Shown piece by piece: positions 10,370 to 20,782 of a stretch of 64,000 nt of DNA (positions are counted from its first letter, which is position 1; every line of letters starts with the position of its first letter). Source of the DNA: Selaginella moellendorffii (Eukaryota > Streptophyta > Lycopodiopsida > Selaginellales > Selaginellaceae); assembly GCF_000143415.4 (NCBI RefSeq), contig NW_003314296.1, forward strand, positions 663,645-727,644, read 5' to 3'. A model generated the notes under the pieces. It was not told the DNA's origin, made no database searches, and was given only the letters and a program-made list of their open reading frames with translations. A program made the position numbers and the translations under genes.

Positions 10370-13300
10370 TGGAGGGACCTTGCGCGAATAAGTTAGTGAC
10401 CCCTCCATCTTTCTTTCGGGAGTATCATCAAGGGGTTCACTCGGCACCGGTTCATCCAGTGTTTACTTTCCAAGCTCGTTTTTATAACAAGAGGTCTCCT
10501 ATTCTTCTCTCCGTGTTGGTTGATACAGGTTCGAGTTTATCTTCTATTGCTCGACCTGTTGCCACACGTTGTCGTCTACACTTGCGTCGTGCGGCGGATC
10601 CAGTTTTCATTCTTTATGGCAACGGCCGTACACATGCATGTGCACGAGATGAGGCGGACCTGGTTGTGCGTGTGGGCGATCTCGAGCTTGAGTTGCAGTC
10701 ATTGCGGGTGGTGCCGAGTCAAGCTTTTGACCTCATTCTTGGTATGGATTGGTTGCAGCACAATCATGCCAAGTGTGACTTTGAAGCTTCTCCCCCTTGT
10801 CTCATACTTCCTTATGTTTCATCCATTCCTCTCACTTCCGTACCTCTTCGTCCCTCTATTTCTACCTCTGCTTCCATTACTTTTGTTCCCCCACTATTTC
10901 CTCTTGTGTTTCCATCTTGTTCTGCTCTTCCCTTTTCCGATCCCTCCGATGATCTTTGTGTTGCAGCTGTTGACCAGCTCATGAAGGAGTATTCTGATCT
11001 CTTTGAGTTTGACCTATCGTCTGGGGCCAAAATTGCCACACGTCATCCCATTCCAACCGGGGATGCTCGTCCAATCAAGGTTCCTGTTCGTCGTCGGTCA
11101 CCCAAGGAGATCAAGATTTTACGTGCAAACGTCAAGGAGATGTTGGAGAAGGGTGTTATTCGGAAGTCGCGGAGTCCTTGGGCATGTGAACCTCATCTTG
11201 TGACGAAGCCTGATGGGAGTATTCGTTTCTGCATCGACTATCGTCCGTTAAATGAAATGACGATCCCGGACGTGTACCCTCTTCCTCACACTGCTGATCT
11301 CTTGGATCGTCTGGGGCGAAGTCATTGGTTCACCAAGCTAGATCTTGCTTCTGGGTATTGGCAAGTACCGATGGCTGAAGAAGATATTCCTAAGACTGCT
11401 TTTCGTACACCATTTGGTTTGTACGAGTTTTTGGGTGATGCCGTTTGGTTTGAACAATGCTCCAGCAACTTTTCAGCGGATGATGGACGAGGTTCTTTGC
11501 GATATGCCGGAGGTGACGGCTGACTTCATTGATGATATCTTGATCCACTCGGAGGGGACGTGGGAGGAGCATGTTCGTGATGTTTGTAAAGTGTTGGATC
11601 GGCTACGCGACGTTGGTTTAAAGCTGAAGCGGTCGAAGTGCGTGTTTGGGTCCAAGGACACAACTTATCTTGGGTACCGTATTTCTCGTGAGGGTTTGCA
11701 AGTTGATCCTGACAAACTTGTGGCTGTTCTAAAGTTCCCTACTCCAAAGTGTGTGAATGATGTGCAGCGCTTTTTGGGTAAGGTGCAGTATCTCGGTCGT
11801 TTTGTGGATCATCTTTCCGATCGCACTACACCATTGCGAGCGTTACTGAAGTCATCAACGTCATCTTTCATCTGGTCTCCCAATTGTGAGCGGGCGTTCG
11901 TGAATCTCAAAGAGCTATTGACGACACCTCCGGTTTTGGCATATCCTGACTACACTCGACCTTTTATTTTGTGCGTGGATGCTTCTGACATTGGTCTTGG
12001 AGGTGTGTTGATGCAAGAGAGCTCGAGTGTGCCTGGTCAGCGCCATCCCATTGCATACATCAGCCGTACATTACAACCAGCGGAGATGAACTACTCCACG
12101 ACGGAGAAGGAGTGTTTAGCAGCAATCTGGGGTTTCGAGAAACTTCATACATATCTACATGGTTCTCGGACGTTACTTGAAGGTGACCATGCTGTTGTTA
12201 CTTCATTATTGAAGCGGAAGAACCTGGTTGGTCGTACGGCTCGATGGGCTTTGAAGCTTCAGATATATGATTTCGATGTTGTTCATCGCCCAAGGAGTTC
12301 TATGGCTGATGTTGATGCCCTTTCTCGAGCTCCTCTTCCTTCTCCACTCACTTCTCATGTTTCTGACGAACCTGTTGTTCCAGCATCTGTGGATTTTCTA
12401 GATGAGGATTCTGTGCCGTCGGCGGTTGTTGTCCTTGACGTTCAGTGTCCATAGGGCGTAGAGCAAGATCTACCTTCTCTTGATGAGGTTCGCGAGGCTC
12501 AAAAGATTGAGCCGTGGATTCGAAGGCTTTGAGATGGGTTTGAGAATCCTACATCACTTGCTAATGACTTGCCTTTTCGGCATTTACATTCTCAATATCG
12601 CCTTGAAGATGGCCTTCTTTATTTTGTGGGGACGGATCCTGTTGATCATTTATGGCTGGTGGTGCCTTCGGTGTTTATTCCGCGGTTTCTCCATGCCTAC
12701 CATGATTCTCCTATTCTAGGTGGGCATATGGGACACCGTCATGTCACCGAGAAGCTGCGTAGATCTTTCTATTGGCCAGAGATGCGACGTGATATTATCC
12801 GGTATGTGCGTAGCTGCGTTTGGTGCCAAGCTCGTAATACTCCCCCTTGTGCTGCGGAAGGACGGTTGGAGTCAATTGCAATTTCTCGTCCGTTTGAGTT
12901 GGTGGCGTTTGATCTTATGGGACCTTTTCCGCGATCGACTGCTGGCAATGAGTATATTATTATTGCTTCTGACTACTTGACTCGTTGGGTGGAAGTTGGT
13001 GCTCTTGTTAGTGCCTCTGCAACTGCTGTTGGATACTTCCTCCTCAATCGAGTGGTGTTCCAGCATTCTTGTCCAGAGCGGATTCTTTCGGATAATGGTC
13101 CTGTATTTATGGCTGAGGTATTTCATGTTTTGACATCTCGGTTGGGGATACGCCACACTTTTATGAGTGCTTATCATCCACAATCAGACGGTCTGGTGGA
13201 ACGGCTCATTCGAACATTCAAAGGGATGATTGCGAAGTATGTGAACTTTCAACATTCGGATTGGGATGGTTATTTGCCGTCTCTTCGGTATGCCTATGTC

Positions 13301-13834
13301 ACAGGGGTGCAGAGTTCTATTGGTGCTTCACCATATAAACTTCTATATGGTCATGATCCAATATTACCAACAGAGCTGGGTTTACCTTCGCGATTGCCAC
13401 GAGCTCCTGATGCTAGGTCATGGGATCAATATTTGACAAGCATTCTTCCACTTGTCCGAGCAGAGTCTGCTGAACACTTAGGCCGCGTACAAGTGGGACA
13501 ACAACGGCGCTACAATTCCCATCATCGTCCACCTGCGGAGTACAAAGTGGATGATTTGGTGTTAGTCCGTTTTCCCCATCTTACGGTACGTGGTTTATCT
13601 AAGGGGCTCCTTGCGCAGTGGAAAGGACCGTATCGGGTGTTGCGGCAAGTTGGACCACAAGTTTATGAGGTTCGGCATGACGTTCAGCAGGCCGATCTTC
13701 CAGAGATTGTGCATGTGCAGCGGTTAAAACGCTTCATACAAAGGGATCAGGAGCAGTTAATACCGTCTACAGATCCACCAATGCCTCCTCCTGACGTTCC
13801 TCCAGATCCCGGCCCATCTACAAGAGAACCCTGA
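10234..13834 (+). pseudogene. pol: Family A pol: protease, RT, RNase H, integrase with three lesions
   Basis: Protease has the active site VDTGSS at about 10516-10533. Reverse transcriptase lies at about 11100-11800, with FCIDYRPLN, the LDLASGYWQ region and catalytic FIDDIL at 11524-11541. RNase H spans about 11950-12330 (VDASDIGLGG). The integrase has an HHCC zinc finger at about 12720-12830 and a D,D,E core (FDLMGPF, SDNGP, then E in GLVERL). The GPY/F-like end is WKGPYRVLRQVGP. Lesions: an extra base in the G run at 11433-11435 shifts the RT frame, TAG at 12452-12454, and TGA at 12530-12532. Both stops lie in the same frame as the downstream integrase and could each come from one C-to-T change. 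Confidence 0.9.
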
Positions 13835-13851
13835 CGGCCTTCCATTATTCC

Positions 13852-13866
13852 AAGAGGAGGGGATGA
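13852..13866 (+). promoter_or_regulatory. Polypurine tract
   Basis: AAGAGGAGGGGATGA sits immediately upstream of the 3' LTR, where plus-strand priming would occur. It is conserved in the minus-strand copy next to 4642. Confidence 0.8.
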
Positions 13867-14040
13867 TGTGAGGGCCAAGTGTACGGCTACGATGCCGTAT
13901 ACTAATATTAGCGTAGTGGATTTTGGTAGCCGTCGGATTGGTTTCAATCCGGACCACTCGCTCCTGTATATAAGCTAGGGTTTTTGGGCTAATTGATATG
14001 CACATTTCTGTATTCCCTTTCCATATTCCATGCACTCACA
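13867..14040 (+). repeat. 3' LTR of family A element
   Basis: A 174-bp LTR retaining CG dinucleotides that are TG or CA in the 5' LTR. It is followed directly by the lectin pseudogene sequence. Confidence 0.93.
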
Positions 14041-14793
14041 ACAAGTAATTTAAATTATAATAGTAATTATCCAGCAAATTATAAAGATGCAAGAATGGTT
14101 GAAATTAGTAAAGGTGCTGTTTTTGAAAGGATTGAATGTTTAGGAGATAAATGTAAATCTGGTAAATCAACAAATAAACAAGTGATTGGATCAAGAATAA
14201 AATCTGGAATAAAATATATAATAGATGAATATAAATCACTATTATTATCACAATGATCAGATAAATGTAAAATAACATTAACAAAATATATAATTGAGTA
14301 CATTCTTCAATTTTTGTGGACTCTTCAATTACAAAATATAAAGGCATTTCCATTTTCTTATAAAAATATTTATTCTAGGCAAGATTGTGATACGACTTTA
14401 ACCACTTTAAATGCTGGTTTTCAAGAATTTCGTTTATATAAAGGCAACTTTTTAATATCATCTAATGGTAGAAATATATTATATTTGAAATCAAATTGTC
14501 AGCTTGTAGTTTTTTCAGGTAAAACTATTTTATGGCAATCTGAAAATATTTTATTTTATGAATTCAATTGTGTACTTATTTTACAAATTGATGGAAATCT
14601 TGTTATATATACAGACACAAAAAGAGTTTTATGGTCTATAAACAAATATTGCAAGAAATGCATTTCTCTTACATATCTTATTATTGAAGATAATTGTGAC
14701 TTTGTCATTTATGAAGCTTCAGCTCCAAATAATAGTTGGTGGAGAATAAAACTTAGTAATCATATAGGTTGCTTAAAAGATAGAGTCTCTTGA

Positions 14794-15479
14794 AATTGCA
14801 AAATATTAAACTATTTTGAGAAAATGAACTCCTATTATAAGCCCACTCTCTAGTCCCACTACCACATATTTGAAACAAGAATTAAAGCTTCAGATGTTTT
14901 CTAATTTTATAAATTAATAATTTTTATTTCATCTGACTATAAATTACTAGATATATGTTTCTGTAATTAAATTGGACTTACAGCTGATGCACAAAATGCC
15001 TAGTAGAGGCAACACATCTTCCTTACATAGCTTAGAATTTAATAACAAATTGGTCATAGGTTTCTAGAGAAAGATTGAGCATTTTCTTAATTGATTGAGA
15101 ACATTTCCAAGGAATTTTAGGTGCATGGTGAGGTTTTGAGACTCTTTCACAACAGATGGCAAATGTAGTGGGATCCTTTAAATTAAAACATCATGTCTTT
15201 TATAGAGATAAATCAAAGAATCAATAATGGTAAATTTCAACTAACTATTTCTCTTAGTTTTTTTTTACATATTTAAGATCTTATTGCAATTTCTTTGATT
15301 TTAATAAATTGGCTTTTTGTCTTGGATGAATTCTAGATCTGATTGATCTAGAATTTTTTATTGCCTTTTCAGTCAAAATATTTTTCTTGTTTTATAAGGG
15401 ATTTATTCTTTTCTCATGTTTAGACATTTATAGGTTATTGGCAAAGAAGCATGATGACTATTAGCATTCATATATTTTA
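14794..15479. other. AT-rich DNA after the lectin pseudogene, no gene seen
   Basis: No ORF, repeat pair or splice structure that I can support. It separates the lectin pseudogene from the next family A relic. Confidence 0.4.
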
Positions 15480-16803
15480 GCTATACATTACAACCAGCAA
15501 TGGTGAACTACTCCACGACAAAGGAGTGTTTACTAGCAGTTTAGGGTTTTGAGAAATATTGATTATCGTTCATTAAATGAAGTGAATTACCGAATATATA
15601 CCCTCTTACTCACACTACTAATCTTCTAGATCATTTAAGGAAAAAATATTAATTCATTAAGTTAAATCTTCCTTTTAGATACTAATAAGTGCTAAGGAAG
15701 ATGTTCTCAAAACTACTTTTCATACATCATTTGTTTATATGAAGTGATACTATTTAGTTTGAACAATACTCTGGTGACTTTCAGTGGATGATAAATAAAG
15801 TTCTTTACAATATACTAGAGTTGACTAATGACTTCATTAATGATGTCTTGATCTATTCAAAAGGGACATAGAAAAAAAAAAGTCCATAATATTTATAAAA
15901 TGTTAGATCAGTTATGGGAAGTTGAATTAAAGTTAAAACTAAAATGTGTGTTTAGATCCAAAGACATGATTTATCTTAGGTATTATATTTCTCATGAAGG
16001 TTTGTAAGTTGATCATGATAAACTTGTGGCTATTCTAAAATTTCCATACTACACCATTACAAATGTTGTTGAAGTTGTCAACATTATATTTCCTTTTGTC
16101 TGAAGACTATAAAAAGGCATTTATGGATTTGAAAGAGTTGTTGACAACTTTTTTAGCTTTTGTCTATTTTAACTATACTCAACCTTTCATTTTACACATA
16201 AATGTTTTTTATATCAATTTTAAAGGTTCCTTAATATAAAAAAGCGTGTTGTAGCAAGTTACAATTGCCCCGTACTTGAGACTTGACTAGTTAGGTTGCC
16301 AATGGAGTTGAATTTACCTTTATAATTGTTATGAGCTACTGATGTTAAGTCCTGAGATTAATATTTAATGAGCATTCTTCCACTAGTTTAAACAAAATTT
16401 GTTGAACAATTGGGTTGTATACAAATGAGACAATAGCTGCAATACAATTCCCATCATTGTCCATCTATGGTTTTATTACAATCCCTTTTGTACACATAAG
16501 AACAAATCACATACCATAAGATTGGGAAAATTAATTAATACTAGGTCATCTACTTTATATTAATGTTATTTATGTGATGGCCTCATAACATACTTTTCAA
16601 TGGTGATAAATTATAGATGTTATGGCAATATAAGGTCCAAGTGTATAATTATAATGCTATATACTAATATTAGCATAGTGGGATTTTAATAACCATTGGA
16701 TTGGTTTCAATTCAAACCACTTGCTTCTATATATATATTAAAGTTTTTGGGCTAATTAAAAATGCACATTTCTATATTCCATTTCCATATTCTATGCACT
16801 TAT
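15480..16803 (+). mobile_element. Scrambled, decayed family A relic
   Basis: Segments match family A but in a rearranged order. 15485-15560 is RNase H (TACATTACAACCAGC). It is followed by an upstream RT segment at 15565-15720, then RT/RNase H sequence at 15720-16200. After that come short integrase-end pieces, including an inverted piece at about 16490-16560, and an LTR at about 16628-16803. All frames are lost and the sequence is strongly AT-shifted. It probably reflects deletions and internal recombination after insertion. Confidence 0.7.
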
Positions 16804-17157
16804 CGGTAGAATTAAATTTAAGTGATGGTAATGCTCTAGATTTAATAATTTAATAAATACAAAAATATAAAGTTATAATTATTGTTATTATTATATTTTA
16901 TTTTCAATAATTATTTATATGTTTAGTAAATATTATTAAAAATGTATTATATTATATACCTTTGTTCTTATGATTTCCATAGTCCATATCATAAATTAAG
17001 AATAGATAAGGTAAGACTTAGGCTTTTTACAATTATTCCTGTTTACCATTTAGAATTCACTAATTTTTTATTTTTTAGATAAATTAATACTAATCTTATG
17101 ATATGTTAAATTTTTGTTATACTATCATTAATAATCCCATATTCATTTCTTAAGCAC

Positions 17158-17216
17158 TTTATACATATATATGTTTATATATATATATATATACTGTGTG
17201 TGTGTGTGTGTTCGTG
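17158..17216. repeat. (TA)n(GT)n microsatellite
   Basis: A run of TATATA followed by TGTGTGTG and TTCGTGTG. Compound dinucleotide repeat. Confidence 0.85.
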
Positions 17217-17218
17217 TG

Positions 17219-17346
17219 CATGAAATATAGAAATAGAAATGTGCATATTCAATTAGCCCAAAGCTTATATACAAGAGCAAGTGAAACCAATCCAATGTAT
17301 ATCAAAATCCCTAATATACAACATTGTAGCCATACACTTTGGATAC
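17219..17346 (-). repeat. Partial solo LTR of family A
   Basis: The rc of this stretch matches the family A LTR (TGCACATTTCTATTTC region, AAGCTTATATACAAGAGC, CCATACACTTTGG) with several deletions. No internal element sequence adjoins it. Confidence 0.65.
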
Positions 17347-18400
17347 ACATACATATACATCTACTATACTGAACATTGTAATGCTTATTTACTCTCTGGT
17401 AGCTCTCGCTTGCTTTGGCTCTTGAGGCCAAGGATAATCAATTTGATTCTTGCTTTTGGAACACTAATCTGTAGTTCCAATGGCATCTAAGTCTTGAGCT
17501 GTTCTAGCAGCCAGGAAATATCCAAAAGAAGTCAATTGAAAACGCTCATGCAAGTCAAGTGGTTAGAGAAATGTCTCTCTCAAATCTTTCCAATGAACTC
17601 GGGATACTGTGCACAGCATCTTGTATCAGGCCCGAGCTTGCTTGAGAGAAGAGTAAGGACGGGTTGAAAGAAACGGCACCTGTAAAACCGCTGCTTATGA
17701 TTATGTCTGATCGGCACAGTTCTTGCCTGTTGGCCATCCCAAACGGGTGTTGTGCTGATTTGAGACGTACCTCTCAAACTGTCCACGATCCAGAAGAGCT
17801 TGTGCTGCTCACTCTCGCGCAACAGAGCCTCCATGTTAGAAACAATAAAGAGTAAAGCAGAGAAGAGAACCAACGGTCATAGAAATCAGAGCCGAGTATA
17901 TTATCTTAATTAAGTTGGGCTGACACTTGGTAAAAACAAGTGAAAATCGCCTTGGACTGGCCATGTCTTGAGCTGCATAGCACTGCAGTAAACCTCTTCC
18001 ATACGTCCTGCCAATGAGATTGATCACAATCCCTGGACAGGAGCTCAAAGTTTTAGCCTTTGACATGAAAGCCCCCAACGTTGGCTGCTTGGCTTGTGCG
18101 GCGCGAGTAAGGCTTCCGGAGGATAGATTCCTGGAGGACAATCTGGAGTCGATCTTTGGGAGGTCCGACTCTTGCACAATCCGAGTGTTTCCCACAAGCT
18201 CCTTGTGGAGCATGACTCGAGGATCGTGCATCACTGCAGCCATGAGCCATCATCGGGCAGGTTTCCATTATTGTTTTCAATCCCAGTACTGCATCCGAAA
18301 TGGCAAGTCTAGAATCTGCCTGCTGCTTGCATTTAACCAAAGAAATGGTGTGCATCCGAGCCATGCTTCGCCCCACAAATAGTGAAATATTGGAGGCCAC
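17347..18400. other. Mixed-composition DNA, no gene assigned
   Basis: Overlapping ORFs occur on both strands (for example 17836-18243 minus and 18014-18382 plus), but none shows a domain I recognise. The right edge runs into a PPR pseudogene, so part of this may be its decayed 5' region. Confidence 0.35.
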
Positions 18401-18439
18401 ACGCATCCAAGGTTGCATTTCCCGGACCAGGCACTGCGG

Positions 18440-19229
18440 CACGAGAAGTTCCTGTACGATCCTGCGATGAATGCATCGACGTTCGGGCAGTCTTTGATCC
18501 CATTCGCCTGCCGTCCTCGCTGCGTTATGCCTCAATGGGTGCAATGCTCTTGTTTGGCGCGATGCCGCGACAAATGTGGTGACATGAAATGTGATACTTC
18601 TTGCATAGGCCAATTCAGGGTATCTGGTGCAAATGGAAGAATTAACGCAGTGCATGCCGAGTTGGCACTTTTTCATGAAACACAAAGGTCATTTCAAGAC
18701 ACCGTGCTCGGCCATTTTGTCAAAGACATGCTTGTCTTGCTCATTATCAGCTTGAACGAAAAAATACAATATGCCCGAACGTGGTTTCTTGTGCGACGAT
18801 GTAAATATGGCGCTATGGATATGCCCGTGCAGAGCCTCATGGCTTACATAATTCCTTGCTCGCCGCCTATGGCTGATATACGTGAGTCAGAAGCATGTCA
18901 AATGGAAGATAGTGGTAATTTAAACTATTGCAAGAACATCTTGAGTATTCTTTGCCCAAAATGGTGTTCACAACCCAAAACTAACGTGGTTTCATGGACA
19001 TGCTCTTGTCTCAATCTGGAAACTCGAGGAGTCAAGCCGTGTGTTTGAAACTATGCCGGAACTGGCTATAATCACGGTAAACTCAATGCTGACAGTATGT
19101 GCCCTAGCCAGGCATGTCGAGCAAGCAAAGCTTAATACCTTGCAGCAAGAAATGTCACGGCTTGAACTGCCACGATCGCTGCTTTTGGACGCTCCGGTGA
19201 CAAAACTCTGTAACTACAATTGCAAGTAA
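18440..19229 (+). pseudogene. Decayed PPR protein gene
   Basis: PPR-like half-repeats appear in shifting frames on the + strand. They include IDVRAVFDPI followed by a LLFGAMPRQ segment (18470-18580), an ALFHETQRS segment (about 18660-18700), NVVSWTC (about 18980-19000) and VFETMPELAIITVNSML then HVEQAKLNTL (19035-19140). These match the RxVFDxMPxxxVVSWNxML pattern of plant PLS-type PPR repeats, which bind organelle transcripts. Frames change at least twice and no continuous protein remains. It could also be a chimera of two PPR fragments. Confidence 0.5.
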
Positions 19230-19634
19230 TGCCGGATTCACCTCCACAGGCGCTTCAGAGTTTTCTTTGGTATTCTTGGAAAAGCGATGAGGATGATATC
19301 GATGAGGAGATAGACTAAACAATCAAGCCACGAGCTAGGAATGCTAGGGTTGGGTAACAAGTATCATGCTGGAGCGGGAAGATCTGAGCTACTTTGTAGC
19401 TTTGCCATACATTGTCTCTGGTTTGTGTAGGCTGGCCGAACTTTGTCGCCGCGGCTAGAAAAGATTCGGGGACAAGTTAGAATTCTTGCATTTTCGCTCG
19501 CCATGTCATGACGACGTCGCGATTTCTATGTTCATGCAGGCGAATGAAACACCATAACCATGTGATTTGGAGCTCTTATCGGTGCAAAGAAAAGGCCACC
19601 ACAAAGGCGCTACGAAAGGAGGCATGATCTCTCT

Positions 19635-20201
19635 CTAGCATCTGCTGATTCTGACGGTGGCGCCATTGGCTATGAAGCTATTGTAGTCGAACCTCACGCT
19701 CTTGCTCACGCCAGGGCCCGTGGCTGTGACGATCACGTACTGGAGGCCCCAGCCCAGAACATCAACAAGATCGCCTCCCAGGTGCACATCCAATCGGCAG
19801 AAGTTACTGAAACATCCGGCAGTTCTTGTGAAAGTGTTAAGGGCGTCACGCTCAAAGTCATCTCCGGGGCCATCCAAGTCGTAGAACGAGTAGCCGTTGC
19901 CATTTGCGTTGAGCAAGAACATGTCTACTGTGGCATCGGTGCCTGCGAAAGTTGCATCCAAGGTTTTCACCTCCAACTTGTAGCTGCATTGCTGCAATCG
20001 GGGAGAAAGGCAAATATCAAAGAGAGGAATCCGCAAGAACACTGGACCTGAGCTTGGGTTGCAGTGAAGATCAACGCCTTCAAGATCAACAGGAAGACAA
20101 TTTGCTCCAGCTTGAGTCCCATTTTTAGCTTCACTGGTAAAGAAGAGCGCAAGGGAGGCGATGGTAATTTGAGTTAGATTTAGAGCTGTATTTATATTCA
20201 A
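19635..20201 (-). CDS. PLAT/LH2-domain secreted protein
   Basis: 188 aa, single exon. Residues 1-25 are a hydrophobic leader that fits a signal peptide. Residues about 55-170 resemble a PLAT/LH2 beta-sandwich of the plant-stress or ATS3-like type. CSYKLEVKTLDATFAGTDATV is the first strand pair, followed by YSFYDLDGPGDDFERDALNTF, which is the conserved DGPGxDFER loop of these proteins, then CFSNFCRLDVHL. PLAT domains bind lipids or proteins at membranes, and in plants small secreted PLAT proteins are linked to abiotic stress. The Met at 20201 is the first in frame and gives the leader. Clear on the fold, less sure of the subfamily. Confidence 0.75.
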   Translation of the reverse strand: MNINTALNLTQITIASLALFFTSEAKNGTQAGANCLPVDLEGVDLHCNPSSGPVFLRIPLFDICLSPRLQQCSYKLEVKTLDATFAGTDATVDMFLLNANGNGYSFYDLDGPGDDFERDALNTFTRTAGCFSNFCRLDVHLGGDLVDVLGWGLQYVIVTATGPGVSKSVRFDYNSFIANGATVRISRC

Positions 20202-20782
20202 GAGTCTCCACCAAAGTCAATGCGATCGTGAAATGGATCTTTATAGAGCGGAAAAACGATCCCTTGAGTAATGTTGATAGATTTTGGTGAAACTTTAGCA
20301 ATGGCATATAAAAATCTATTATGCATGACGTACATGAGGATTGAGAAAATAGTTGCTAAGAACTAGGGCATATAGCAATATATGCCCACTGGAGGTATGA
20401 TGCCAGGAGGGCTGTGACACGATGCTCGAGGAAGATATGGAACGGAAAAAAATGGTTTCCAAAGGTTTGATTGCTTGAAATATATACTCAAGATTCGGTT
20501 GCGAATACTTTGATGCCCAACACGGGCATATCTTTGGATTTCGACACTTTCGGCAAGATGACGATGGTGGGAGGCAACCGTTGAGGTTTGCCATCTTGCA
20601 GCCAAGCCGGAGAAATGGTGCTGTTTCGTGTAGATGACGATCGATAGTTCGTGCAAATGCTTCAAACCATGCCTTGTGTTGAGCTTAAGCTGTGAGCGCT
20701 GTTTTCGATCCGGCTAGCCAACACTTGCTTTGGATTCCAACCTGAGTACTATACAAACTCCAAAGCTCGTCAGCAACACAGC
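20202..20782. other. Spacer between two minus-strand genes, nothing recognised
   Basis: Short minus-strand ORFs at 20319-20665 have no recognisable motif. It presumably holds the 3' UTR of the gene at 20783-22183 and the promoter of the PLAT gene. Confidence 0.4.

Larger units (their letters stand above)
9026..14040 (+). mobile_element. Near-complete Ty3/gypsy retrotransposon, family A
   Basis: The element is 5015 bp with LTRs at 9026-9204 and 13867-14040 (TGTGAG...CTCACA), a primer-site-like sequence, gag, protease, RT, RNase H, integrase with GPY/F-like C-terminus, and a polypurine tract. It is flanked by ACAA (9022-9025 and 14041-14044), or AACAA if the last LTR base is counted in the duplication. 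The LTRs differ at five substitutions plus one 5-bp indel. No chromodomain follows the integrase. One frameshift (about 11433) and two in-frame stops (12452, 12530) make it non-autonomous now. It lies within a lectin gene. Confidence 0.93.
8945..14793 (+). pseudogene. Bulb-type (GNA-like) lectin-domain gene split by a gypsy insertion
   Basis: The gene is present as two pieces, 8945-9025 and 14041-14793. Deleting the retrotransposon and one copy of its short target duplication joins LNLT to SNLN in the same frame. The downstream piece encodes a B-lectin domain: LQIDGNLVIY matches the QxDxNxVxY mannose-binding motif, followed by LWSINKYC. The order and spacing match the intact gene on the minus strand at 38503-39467, which has LWSSNKYC at the equivalent place. 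A second lesion is an in-frame TGA at 14254-14256, probably from CGA, because the related gene has Arg nearby. Upstream of 8945 no exon with a signal peptide can be traced. B-lectin proteins are typically secreted sugar binders. This copy is dead. Confidence 0.7.

Noticed and set aside
12452-12532. Programmed stop read-through in family A pol
   Set aside because: Two stops of different type (TAG, TGA) 78 bp apart plus a frameshift nearby fit decay better than recoding.
14314-14793. Independent 159-aa lectin gene
   Set aside because: It is the tail of a longer frame interrupted by TGA at 14254 and by the gypsy insertion; no own promoter or signal peptide.
17158-17216. CRISPR-like or telomeric array
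   Set aside because: Simple (TA)n(GT)n microsatellite without spacers or telomere motif.
18053-18685. 210-aa minus-strand ORF
   Set aside because: No recognisable domain; overlaps plus-strand PPR-like fragments; composition fits a chance frame in mid-GC DNA.
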